Positions 11,487 to 20,442 of a stretch of DNA of 23,939 nt are shown piece by piece. The DNA comes from Temnopleurus reevesii (Eukaryota > Echinodermata > Echinoidea > Temnopleuroida > Temnopleuridae): the NCBI GenBank assembly GCA_036244855.1, contig BQKZ01001776.1, forward strand, positions 17,727 through 41,665, written 5' to 3'. A model generated the notes under the pieces. The model had not been told where the DNA came from. It saw only the letters and a program-made list of their open reading frames with translations, and ran no database searches. The first letter of the stretch is position 1, and each line of letters opens with the position of its first letter. Made by a program: the position numbers and the translations under genes.

Positions 11487-13215
11487 AGCTTGACTCTGAA
11501 TAAGGGAAAAGCCTTTCCAGTGCTCGTTTTGTGGCAAGTGATTCGGTCACAAAGGCATTTTAATAGTCATGTAAAGACCTGTAAGGAACACACTCATGAA
11601 GAGCCTTCTGGGTACCTTCTATGAAGCTTGACTCTGAATAAGGGAAAAGCCTTTCCAGTGCTCGTTTTGTGGCAAGTGATTCGGTCACAAAAGCATTTTA
11701 ATAGTCATGTAAGGACCTGTAAGGAACACACTCCTGAAGAGCCTTCTGGGTACCTTCTATGAAGCATGCAAATACAGTCAAGGGAAAGGTCTTATCAGTG
11801 CTCGTTTTTAGCAAGCGATTCAGTCATTAAGGACATTTTAATACCGGTAGTCATGTAAGGAACCCTCTGGGTACCTGTTCTGAAGCTTGTAAATACATTC
11901 AATGGAAAAGCCTTTCCAGTGCTCGTTTTGTGGCAAGCGATTCAGTCACAAAGGCATTTTGATAGTCATGTAAGGACCTGTAAGAAACAAACTCATGAAG
12001 AGCCCTTTGGGCTTCCATGAAGCTTGACTGTGAATACGGGAAATGCCTTATCAGTGCTCGTTTTGAGGCAAGCGATTCAGTCATAAGGGCCATTTTAATA
12101 GTCATGTACAGATTTGAAGAAACTCTCTGCTGAAGAGCCCTTTGAGTACCTTCTATGAAGTTTGTGAATAAGGGAAAGGTCTTATCAGTGCTCGTTTTGT
12201 AGCAAGCAATTCAGTCATAAAGGACATTTTAATACCGGTAATCATGTAAGGAACCCTCTTGGTACCTGTTCTGAAGCTTGTATATACATTCAATGGAAAA
12301 GCCTTATCAGTGCTCGTTTGGAGGCAAGCGATTCAGTCACATAGGCATTTTAATAGTCATGTAAGGACCTGTAAGAAACAAACTCATGAAGAGCCCTCTG
12401 GGTACCTGCTCTGAAGCTTGTAAATACATTCAATGGAAAAGCCTTATTATCAGTGCTCGTTTTGAGGCAAGCAATTCAGTCATAAAGGACATTTTAATAC
12501 CGGTAATCATGTAAGGAACCCTCTGGGTACCTGTTCCGAAGCTTGTAAATACATTCAATGGAAAAGCCTTATCAGTGCTCGTTTTGAGGCAAACGATTCA
12601 GTCATAAAGGCATTTTAATAGTCATGTAAGGACCTGTAAGAAACAAACTCATGAAGAGCCCTTTGGGCTTCCATGAAGCTTGTGAATAAGGGAAATGCAT
12701 TATCAGTGCTCGTTTTGTGGCAAGCGATTTAGTCATAAAGGACATTTTAATACTGGTAATCATGTATTAGGAACCCTCTGGGTACCTGTTCTGAAGCTTG
12801 TAAATACATTCAATGGAAAAGCCTTATCAGTGCTCGTTTTGAGGCAAGCGATTCAGTCATAAGGGGCATTTTAATAGTCATGTAAAGATTTGAAGAAACT
12901 CTCTGCTGAAGAGCCCTTTGGGTACCTTCTATGAAGCTTGTGAATACATCCAGGGGAAAAGTCTTATCAGTGCTCGCTTTATGGCAAGCGATTCATTCAC
13001 AAAGGCATTTTAATAGTCATGTAAAGACCTGTAAGAAACACAGTCACGAGGAGCCTTCTGGGTACCTGCTCTGAAGCTTGACTGTGAATAAGGGAAAAGC
13101 CTTATCAGTGCTCGCTTTATGGCAAGCGATTCAGTCACAAAGGCATTTTAATAGTCATGTAAGGACCTGTAAGGAACAAACTCATGAAGAGCTCTCTGGG
13201 TACCTGCTCTGAAGC
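11487..13215 (+). repeat. Tandem array of decayed copies of the last zinc finger (121-143 bp units)
   Basis: Thirteen units follow the stop codon, each with CAGTGCTCG, GCAAG, GATTCAGTCA, CATTTTAATA and often GGGTACCT, all derived from the last finger and tail of the preceding gene (11370-11486). Unit spacing is 121-143 bp. Two forms interleave: a longer one with the CCTGTAAG segment, and a shorter one with an inserted ACCGGT (or variant) that lacks it. Most units have one base fewer in the stretch matching CAAGGGGCAT in the gene, and each contains stops, so the array does not encode a protein. It is probably 3' UTR or flank of the gene. Confidence 0.85.
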
Positions 13216-13571
13216 AGTACAGCAGAACCTCATTAGGAAAAAAAAATAATTGTTTGGTTTGCTCTTCAAAGCTAGGTTTTTTTTTTATCTTAGGAAAACA
13301 TTTCATGTGAAAAATAAGATTCACAAAAGTTACAAGGTTGTGAAAATGTGACATTAAAAAAAAATAATTTGAATGAAAAGGAAAAAAACAAAAATCAAGT
13401 CAAAACAAACAAGAAGTTCATATCGGGCCAAAACACAATGCATAATTATGGAGATCTTTTATTAGCTGTTCTATTTGCGAATTTGTTTTACAATTTTATA
13501 AGCAACTCTTCGATAATGCTGAACTCTATCAATTTTTATTATTACTTTGCTCCTATATAACTTTATGATTG
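13216..13571. other. AT-rich spacer, no gene
   Basis: Poly-A and poly-T runs near 13238 and 13279 and a lysine/asparagine-rich chance frame at 13348-13560. No recognisable gene. Confidence 0.5.
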
Positions 13572-13712
13572 TAAAGTCAACTCTGCCTATTAGGTTTATC
13601 TTGTGTATTAAAGTCAAATCATTGCTTATAAATGTAAATCTGACTTTTTGGTGACAAATTGTTGGAGAGGTTTTTCTTGTGATCGCAAGAGATAGGCAGA
13701 GTTACCTAGGTA
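13572..13712. mobile_element. MITE with TA ends (AACTCTGCCTA family)
   Basis: TAAAGTCAACTCTGCCTAT at the left is mirrored by ATAGGCAGAGTTACCTAGGTA at the right, giving imperfect terminal inverted repeats inside TA dinucleotides. A related element lies at 15791-15949. TA ends fit the Tc1/mariner type. No transposase is encoded. Confidence 0.6.
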
Positions 13713-13720
13713 CAAGTATT

Positions 13721-14128
13721 TTATTTTTTTCTTATGAACACAGTAGATGTCCCGAGGTTTATAAGAATAATTTAATTTGTAGGAATGATGTTGTGAAGAT
13801 TTAAAAACAACATCCCTGTAATATTTCAAGTTTAGTACAGTCTAACCTCGTTATAACGAGGTCGTTGGGACCAGAAGAATTACCTCTTTATATTGACACC
13901 TTGTAATATCAGGGTCAAAATACACTAAAATACAAAGAGTTGGGACCACGGAAATTACCTTGTTCTAACGAGATCTCGTTATATCAGTGCTCTTTATACC
14001 GAGGTTGGACTGTAGTTTATTTTTTCTTATGAACACAGTAGAAGTTCCGAGGTTTATAAAATAATTTACTTTGCAGGAATGTTGTTGTGAAGATTTAAAA
14101 ACAACACCTCTCTAATATTTCAACTTAA
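13721..14128. repeat. 112-115 bp direct repeats flanking a MITE
   Basis: The segment at 13721-13835 (with CTTATGAACACAGTAGA and GAAGATTTAAAAACAACA) recurs at 14015-14128 with a handful of changes. The TA-flanked MITE at 13836-14014 fills the space exactly between them. Confidence 0.8.
13836..14014. mobile_element. MITE, TA-flanked, CCTCGTTATAACGAGG family
   Basis: Begins TACAGTCTAACCTCGTTATA and ends with its imperfect complement, GAGGTTGGACTGTA, giving terminal inverted repeats of about 17 bp within TA target duplications. The interior shares GGACC...AATTACCT in both orientations. A near-identical copy in the same orientation lies at 18099-18276. Mariner-like by its ends, and non-coding. 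Confidence 0.8.
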
Positions 14129-14744
14129 AGACATTGTCACACATTGCAGTTGTACAATTTGAAAATTCTCAAACCAAGCTGTCTGTCCTACCTAAATATA
14201 TTAAGATAGATGAAAAATCAACAGAGGATCCAAAAATGAAGAAAATTATTCATGCACCATCAACATATTTCTATGTACATTGAATTAAAGCATCAGGATG
14301 ACGCATTAATTCCTGTACAAAGCCTATGGAGGCGACGTTTTAGATTTTCGCTTGTTTCAAGCACTTAAACGTTGATTTTAAAGCCTAATATTTTCCCAGT
14401 TTAGTTTATATGCACTATCAACCTTTCAGATAACCTTTAGGATCTGGCAGCTGAGAATATTTTAAATGAAAACAATGTTAAACAAAGGCTTTAAGTACAA
14501 ATATGTGGTATATTGTTGTCTGTTTGCCATGTAGTACTCTTACAAGATGCTATTTTACCCATCCTGTAACAGCGGATTTTTTAATGAAATTCCCTCAAAC
14601 ATCCTCATTTTCAATTGTTGTGTTTAATCTATGCAATACCCTCCAAATCTTCTCAAAAGCATTTCATGTATCAGTTTTGTGATTTACATTCATATTTTAT
14701 TACATTGTTATTTTATGCGTGTCTGATAATAAGGCAGAATGACC
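14129..14744. other. No gene recognised
   Basis: AT-rich sequence without a long frame, repeat structure or RNA gene that I can recognise. Confidence 0.5.
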
Positions 14745-14905
14745 AGGAGGGTGTTTCATCAAGATTTGTCGCAGAGACAATTAGTCAGCACTGACAAAGT
14801 CCTTGATTGTGATTGGATGAAATACGCTATCGCTGACAGTTGCTATGGGAACTGTCTGAAAATGGCTCCTTGTCGCTGCGACAAATCTTGATGAAACACC
14901 TCCCA
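14745..14905. mobile_element. Fold-back MITE (GTGTTTCATCAAGATTTGTC family)
   Basis: GGTGTTTCATCAAGATTTGT followed by CGCAG.GACAA at the left is repeated as its complement at about 14870-14900, giving arms of roughly 35 bp. CCAG borders both ends. No coding capacity. Confidence 0.75.
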
Positions 14906-15063
14906 GGGTTGTGTTTCATAAATCTGTTTGAAAATCTATGCCTGACTCTACAAACAACTTGTGACCCTATTTCTGCTGCGATTATCATTGCGTGCAGGGA
15001 AGGTTCACCAGTCGTGCTTAGAGTCGGTCGTAGGTGTACAAACAGCATTATGAAACACAACCC
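14906..15063. mobile_element. Fold-back MITE (GGGTTGTGTTTCATAA family)
   Basis: GGGTTGTGTTTCATAAATCT at 14906 is mirrored by the end ATTATGAAACACAACCC at 15063. It abuts the previous fold-back element directly, and CCAG stands at the shared and outer boundaries. Confidence 0.75.
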
Positions 15064-15077
15064 AGATTTTGGTCATG

Positions 15078-15092
15078 TACAGTCCAACCTTG
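15078..15092. mobile_element. Solo end of a TA-type MITE
   Basis: TACAGTCCAACCTTG matches the terminal repeat of the CCTCGTTATAACGAGG family, but no second end follows. It sits just before the duplicated segment starting at 15095. Confidence 0.45.
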
Positions 15093-15323
15093 TACATCTC
15101 AAGCATATTCCAGAACAGTTAGCTTCTCTGCATTTATGGCTATGTAAGCACAGGTACCACCCATTTTCAGTTTTAATAAGTAATGATTAAACCCAAAAAT
15201 ACTTATTTTGATTGTTGAAGTATGTAACTGCAATGACATGTGATGCTTATTAGACTAAAAAAAACAACCACTCAGGGTATTTTACCTGTTGTATTCATGC
15301 TCTGGGCATTCTTGGCTAACAGG

Positions 15324-15616
15324 TACGGTCAAACCTTGTTATAAAGAGCATTGATATAACAATGTAATTTTCCTGGTCCCATCTCTTTGTATGTTATTGT
15401 ATTTCGGACCTAATATAGCAAGGTTTAAGTAATATTGTTTGAAGGTTTTACTCGTGGAAGAATAATGAGAATAATGCTCATCGAAACATCGAGAGTGGGT
15501 AGGTCCTTTTCACAAGAAAGATAACTCGTTGTACCGTGAAGCATTATTCTCAAGGTTTAGATATAAAGAAATCATTTCTCTTGTCCCAAGGACCTTGTTA
15601 TAACGAGGTTTGACTA
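15324..15616. mobile_element. TA-type MITE carrying a 124-bp insertion
   Basis: Begins TACGGTCAAACCTTGTTATA and ends CGAGGTTTGACTA. The body matches the MITE at 17355-17536 except for an extra segment at 15427-15550, which is bracketed by the direct repeat CAAGGTTT (15419-15426 and 15551-15558). Confidence 0.75.
15427..15550. mobile_element. 124-bp insertion with 8-bp target duplication
   Basis: Flanked by CAAGGTTT on both sides and absent from the related MITE at 17355-17536. An internal inverted pair (GAATAATGC and its complement near the right end) supports a small non-autonomous element. An 8-bp duplication would fit hAT-type transposition, though the family cannot be named. Confidence 0.6.
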
Positions 15617-15790
15617 TTAGGATGATTACGAAGTACTATTATTAAGTGTACTATCAGGAGTCTTATTATCTTTATGTTGTTCTTCACTGTATTTCATGTT
15701 TTTCTAATTTTAGCAGGAGTTGATTTAAGAGATGTAAGAGATACATGTAGGCTACTTTATATTTTTGATAATTTTTTTTGTTTTGCAAAG

Positions 15791-15949
15791 TACGGGTAAC
15801 TCTGCCTAAGTCGCACCTCTTGGGACCATGAAAGTCTGTTCAACTTAGGAGAAATTAATTTAAGCAGTAAATAACACAGGTTTTGTTACCTTGCTCAAAA
15901 AAAATTACATCGACTTGAGAGAAGTTCAACTTAGGTAGAGTTGACTGTA
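15791..15949. mobile_element. MITE with TA ends (AACTCTGCCTA family)
   Basis: TACGGGTAACTCTGCCTAAG at the left pairs with CTTAGGTAGAGTTGACTGTA at the right. It is related to the element at 13572-13712. Confidence 0.65.
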
Positions 15950-16165
15950 AGGTGCCAAATATCAGTAATATTTTTATTGTATCTGTCCATGTTGGCTAGT
16001 GATGATCTATAAAGATGTGGGTAGATATTCGTACAGTTTTATAAATAAGGAAAGATTCTTTTTCAGACATGTGCGATTTCAGCGACAAATGTGTAGAGGT
16101 AGTAATTGAGTATGGGAATGGATCTCCAACTATGTGTAGTTATACCAACAGCTTTGAAACACAAA

Positions 16166-16340
16166 CCTGGGGGCCATTTCATCAAAATTAGTCCGTGCGA
16201 CAAGAGCGGATTTCCGGACAGTTGCTATAACAGCAGTCAGCGGTAGTGGTTTTAATCCAATCAGAATCAAGGATTTCACTGGATTTGTCTCCGCTGACTA
16301 ATTTTGTTGCTGACAAAGTTTCATGAAATGGCCTCCAGGT
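16166..16340. mobile_element. Fold-back MITE (GGCCATTTCAT family)
   Basis: ACCTGGGGGCCATTTCATCA at the left is mirrored by ATGAAATGGCCTCCAGGT at the right. The inner parts share GTCAGC/GCTGAC-type sequence with the fold-back element at 14745. Confidence 0.7.
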
Positions 16341-16473
16341 CATCAGCCATGTGCAGAGATCGTATGCCGATTGTTCTGGATATGTATGAGATCAAATGGA
16401 AAATTATAATGATGCAATAGCTTAACTAAAGTAAGAGCAAACATTCCTATAATCTGTGCCATTCACTTGAAAT

Positions 16474-17015
16474 TACAGCAGAAACTTGTTATAAAGAGAT
16501 CTGATATTTTTACCTTGGATGTAGGCATAAAGTTATACTAAACTTATTTGCCCCTCTGCGTCAGGAAGTTGGTATCTAAAGTTTACTTGGCGCTGTAGGG
16601 CTTGGGTTGAGCAAGGACGTAAGAACTTTTCATTTGGATCATACATGCTCAGAGATCTTTTCCACACTTTTTCCAGACGAGATTTGAATGTGTTGATTGA
16701 AGGACTCATGACAACATCTTCGGGAAGATTGTTCCAATGGGTAACAACTCGTTGAGAGAACACCCCTTGTCTTAGTTTTGTTCTGACACGTTTCTTCTCC
16801 ATCTTGAAACCATGGCCTCTTGTTCTCTTGGTCCTTGCCATAGAGAAGAACTGGGATGGGTCGAAATCGTCAATGCCAGTGACTAGTCAAAATATCTGAT
16901 ATAAAGAGGTAACAAACGTGGTCCCAGCTCTTACTAACTTATCATTTTTTAACTCTGCTATAACAAGGTAATTTTGATGGTCCCAAGCACCTTGTTATAC
17001 TGAGTTTCCACTGTA
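16474..17015. mobile_element. TA-type MITE interrupted by a LINE fragment
   Basis: Begins TACAGCAGAAACTTGTTATA and ends TGAGTTTCCACTGTA. The body has TAAAGAGGTAAC and GGTCCCA motifs like the other members. It is split at 16508-16893 by a retrotransposon fragment. Related decayed copies are at 18791-19073 and 19211-19427. Confidence 0.7.
16508..16893 (-). mobile_element. 5'-truncated non-LTR retrotransposon (LINE) 3' end
   Basis: On the minus strand, a frame open from the truncation point to TAA at 16533-16535 encodes about 119 residues. It contains TRGHGFKMEKKRVRTKLRQG, FSQRVVTHWNNLPEDVV and INTFKSRLEKVW. This is the C-terminal tail typical of CR1-like/Jockey-group endonuclease-reverse-transcriptase ORF2 proteins, after the polymerase domain. 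The fragment is flanked by 9-bp direct repeats ATCTGATAT (16499-16507 and 16894-16902), the target-site duplication of target-primed insertion. No poly-A tail follows. The element is non-functional, with only its last few hundred bases present. The clade is from memory of the motif. Confidence 0.85.
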
Positions 17016-17039
17016 ATACACTGAATTCATATGAAATTA

Positions 17040-17536
17040 CATCTCGAGCATATTCCAGAATGGTTAGCTTCTCTGCATTTATGGCTATGTATGCAAAGAT
17101 ACCACCCATTTTCAGTGTAAGTAATGATTAAACCCCAAGATACTTATTTTGATTATTGAAGTATGTAACTACAGTTGTATAATGACATGTAATTTATGTG
17201 ATGCTTATTAGACTAAAAACACTCAGGGTATTTTACGTGTTGTATTCATGCTCTGGGCATTCTTGGCTTACAGATACAGTCAAACCTCGTTATAAAGAGC
17301 ACTGATATAACGAGCTCTTGTTATAACAAAATCCATGAACATTTGGGCTCACATTACAGTCAAACCTCGTTATAAAGAGCACTGATATAACGAGCTCTTG
17401 TTATAACAAGGTAATTTTCTTGGTCCCATCTCTTTGTATTTTATTGTATTTTGGCCCTGATCTATTAACAAGGTTTCAATATAAAGAGGTAATTTCTCTG
17501 ATCCCAACAACCCTGTCATAACGAGGTTAGACTGTA
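17040..17536. repeat. Segmental duplication, copy 2 (partner at 15095-15616)
   Basis: Starts CATCTCGAGCATATTCCAGA and includes the adjoining MITE. Both copies directly follow a TA-type MITE end. Confidence 0.8.
17275..17536. mobile_element. TA-type MITE with duplicated left end
   Basis: The left end TACAGTCAAACCTCGTTATA occurs twice, at 17275 and 17355. The copies are identical for over 50 bp, with about 25 bp of filler between them. One right end, CGAGGTTAGACTGTA, closes at 17536. Confidence 0.75.
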
Positions 17537-17786
17537 TTGCAAGAAAGCTTTTGAAAACTGTGTCTGATTTATCAGATTTGGAGTAGCTGAAGTTTAAGCT
17601 AGAATGTGTTAATTATATGGAATAACACACATGAAAGTATTGTACAATAAAGTTTTATTTTTTCTCAGATATTGATGAAAAATTCTATGAAATTTAACAT
17701 CTGTTTGTTTCATTTGTGTAGATTGTTTCCAATAGTTCCAATGATCACCTCTATGAGACTGTAAGTAGCTCATTACAGGAATCTGT
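17537..17786. other. No gene recognised
   Basis: AT-rich. A chance minus-strand frame at 17609-17791 shows no family resemblance. Confidence 0.5.
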
Positions 17787-17790
17787 GACA

Positions 17791-17964
17791 TGGGCGATGT
17801 CTCAAAAAGACCAGAAAGACTTTAAGAACCATTTTCAGATGGACTGGTATCCGTTCTTGTGTTAAATACATGTAATATTACGAATCATTATGCACAAGAA
17901 CGGATACCAGTCCATCTTAAAAGTCGTTCTTAAAATCTTTCTTATCTCAGTGAAACATCGCCCA
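17791..17964. mobile_element. Fold-back MITE / long hairpin
   Basis: Arms of roughly 70 bp run from TGGGCGATGT at 17791 to the complementary ACATCGCCCA ending at 17964. A perfect 24-bp inner stem lies at 17838-17861 and 17893-17916, with a 31-bp loop. It could be a MITE or, if transcribed, a small-RNA hairpin. Confidence 0.75.
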
Positions 17965-18098
17965 GGTATATGTCCCTGAACATGATGGATACCCACAAAA
18001 ACAGATAGATCATAGATGCCAACATAGATGCCACCATTCCAGAATATTCACGGGGTGTACATGTATTTTCATATCGTTTGTGGGCTGATAAAACCTTG

Positions 18099-18276
18099 TA
18101 CAGTCTAACCTCGTTATAACGAGGTCGTTGGGACCAGAGGAATTACCTCTTTGTATTGAAACCTTGTTATATCAGGGGTAAAATACAATAAAATACAAGA
18201 GTTGGGACAAGGAAAATTACCTTGTTATAACGAGAGCTCGTTATATCAGTGCTATTTATAACGAGGTTTGACTGTA
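18099..18276. mobile_element. MITE, TA-flanked, CCTCGTTATAACGAGG family
   Basis: TACAGTCTAACCTCGTTATA at the left and TAACGAGGTTTGACTGTA at the right. It is the closest relative of the copy at 13836-14014 and has the same orientation. Confidence 0.8.
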
Positions 18277-18790
18277 TCTCAATTTTTTTTAAGGTTTCCT
18301 TTTTAATAACCTTGTACAATGGATGACACACTTTGCCCTGGCTTCAATTTGAGAAGAACGACTGTGTGTGGCACATTGCATAATCCTTTGTCCCATTCAG
18401 TATAGTGTGATTAAGGCAGTTATTTCTTAGGGCTCTCCGGAACTTTTCTCATTTTTTGAGAGAAAAGGTTTTATCAGCCCACCGATGATATGAATTCAAG
18501 GCTTTCCTCATAAGTGAATGGCTGACAGTGTGGTCTTTGTTGTACTGTTTGCACTACAGTGTACTTCCTGTTCAGCAGTTTTGTTACATAATTTTGACCT
18601 GCATATTCCAGAATGGTGGGCATCTCTGTAGATGGGTTGATAATAGCAGGGACAAATATCAGGTCAATGAGTCCTAAACTGGACTTGCATATGCATGTGT
18701 ACTAGAATTTGGCACCATTTCAAAAGCAGCCACAACTGTGCTTTAAGTATTTTTTTCGAGAAATAGAAATGGGAACTTTGGACTTTTAAA
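18277..18790. other. No gene recognised
   Basis: Contains only a short match near 18602 to the duplicated segment of 15095 and 17040. No frame or RNA gene was identified. Confidence 0.5.
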
Positions 18791-19073
18791 ATACACTTTT
18801 ATAGCAGTAATCTTCTTAAAGCAGGGTTAAAAATACATTAAGTTATAATGGAGCTGGGACCAAATTATCACCTCTTTATGATCAGGAATATTGTTAGATT
18901 CAGGGCCTGTATGAAAGAGATACAATTAATCTTGCAATAAATTGCATCTGTTTGGTACACATTTTGCCATAGACTTGCTATTGATATTTATTGTAACTTT
19001 AATTGCATATTTTATGTTACAGTCTAGGACCCTTGATCAGATCTCTTTATACCAAATGTCCATGGTACTGTAT
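18791..19073. mobile_element. Decayed TA-type MITE with a nested second MITE
   Basis: GCAGGGTTAAAAATA, GAGCTGGGACC and ACCTCTTTAT on the left and ATCTCTTTATA...GTACTGTA on the right match the element at 16474-17015 (reverse orientation). Between them, about 18903-19023, lies a piece with GGGCCTGTA at one end and TATGTTACAG at the other, resembling the GGGCC family. Confidence 0.5.
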
Positions 19074-19210
19074 ACATGCTAATTAAAATAAGAAATTGAA
19101 TTATTTCTAACTGGAGCATGCATACAGTTTGTCAGAATTGATGCCATTCCAGAGAGAGCAGAATACAGGTTGTAACTATAATATGAATGGAAGATTCTGT
19201 GCAAATCAAC

Positions 19211-19427
19211 TACAGTGGAAACTATGTGCAAAGATATCTGATGTAACAAAATTCCTGATAAGAGTTAAAAATCTGGCCCCAGCTCTTTATGTCTCATTGT
19301 TTCATAACCCTGCTATAACAAGATACAGAAGCAAAGAGGAATGCACTGCGTTACGAGATACATGTAACTACTATAACAAGGTATTTTTATAGTTTCAAGC
19401 ACCTTGTTGTACTGCGTTACCACTGAA
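19211..19427. mobile_element. Decayed TA-type MITE
   Basis: TACAGTGGAAACTATGTGCA at the left and ACCTTGTTGTACTGCGTTAC at the right match the ends of 16474-17015. The open frame across it is a by-product. Confidence 0.6.
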
Positions 19428-19714
19428 ATTCTATATTGAATATAGCGGAAGTTGGTCTGCGCAGAATCTAACTGCTTTGTTACGAAAGAAGACAGCAGAG
19501 AATGGAATACAAAATGACAGAAATATCATGTGTTGAACATTTGATTGAAAACTTCAATGAAAAAATACAAAGTACTTTGAACCCTCTTGTGTAGTAACCA
19601 AGCATTATTTACACAAAAATAAAGATGCCAATTGTTCTAAAATATGCACGAGATGTTTTCTCACATGAATTAAATGCATTCATTGTGAGTGAATGGTTGA
19701 GAGTGTGGTTAATT
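19428..19714. other. No gene recognised
   Basis: AT-rich spacer without detectable repeat or coding structure. Confidence 0.5.
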
Positions 19715-19880
19715 TCATGACACTCCCTCGCTGAGCTTGCATTTGTTCCTTCTAGTGAGCACCAATCTTCACTCTCTTTCTCCTCTTCTTTCCTTCTGGC
19801 TCTCCTCTATTTTCTGATACGCCCTCTTCACCCTTCTTTTTCTTCATCGATAAATGATTCAGCTCTTTGGGATTTCTCAG
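19715..19880 (-). pseudogene. Partial copy of UTP23 exon 3 (3' end)
   Basis: It matches the end of UTP23 exon 3 and its stop region (about 20440-20620). Shared sequence includes GCATTTGTTCCT, CAATCTTCACTCTCTT, CCTCTTCTTTCCTTCTG and CACCCTTCTTTTTCTTC. The Lys-rich coding run is shortened and altered, and there is no upstream exon part. It is a dead tandem copy downstream of the gene. Confidence 0.8.
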
Positions 19881-19884
19881 ACAA

Positions 19885-20440
19885 AACTTAGAAACAGTAA
19901 ATTAAAAAAATATTGTCATAACAATTTTTTGGGGGGGGTTTTGTACATTTATCAATAATTCTTCATTTAATGTATCTTCAACGAACTGGCAACTAATCTT
20001 TCTGATAAGCTTATGATCTGTTGTATTAGGACTGCAAATTTCACAAAGATGTTGATAGGGAAGCGCAAATCATAAACAGCAACTTCCATGTAATCCCAAC
20101 TTTCCTGGAACATCTGTCCGTAGAGTTCATCAAATTGGCAACTAATCTTTGTGATTAGCTCATGATCTGTTCTATTAAGAAAAACACTTCAAAACAGTAA
20201 ATTCAAAAAGTATTATATTTGGTTTTGCTTTTTTTATCGAATACATCTTCATCAAATTGGTAATTTATCCTTCTGATTTGCTCATCATCTGTTCTACATG
20301 TATGAGGACTGCAAATTTAACAAAGATGCAGTGTAGCAATCCAGTGCAACTTGCAAATTATGACACCTTTCTTGGAGCATCTCCGTTATTTCCTCACTTT
20401 AAAAATTATCCAAATGTCAGTTGTTTACTGATTGAGTCTG
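19885..20440. repeat. Tandem repeats of about 300 bp in UTP23 3' flank
   Basis: AACAGTAAATT.AAAAA is found at about 19894 and 20196. A segment with CAA.TTGGCAACTAATCTT and TCATGATCTGTT.TATTA occurs near 19983, 20134 and 20255. GACTGCAAATTT.ACAAAGATG is seen at about 20031 and 20308. The unit therefore spans roughly 280-300 bp and contains an internal shorter repeat. It is likely the UTP23 3' UTR or flank. Confidence 0.65.
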
Positions 20441-20442
20441 TG

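Larger units (their letters stand above)
15095..15616. repeat. Segmental duplication, copy 1 (partner at 17040-17536)
   Basis: From CATCTCAAGCATATTCCAGA through CTCTGGGCATTCTTGGCT and into the adjoining MITE, this closely matches 17040-17536 in the same orientation, with small insertions and deletions. A shorter third match (CATATTCCAGAATGGT) lies near 18602. Confidence 0.8.

Noticed and set aside
11487..13215. CRISPR-like regularly spaced repeats
   Set aside because: The repeats are contiguous degenerate finger units without unique spacers, in a eukaryotic sequence.
14840..15190. 116-codon plus-strand frame
   Set aside because: It crosses two fold-back MITEs and the start of a duplicated non-coding segment, so it is a chance frame.
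19129..19392. 87-codon plus-strand frame
   Set aside because: It overlaps a decayed TA-type MITE and has no protein family features.
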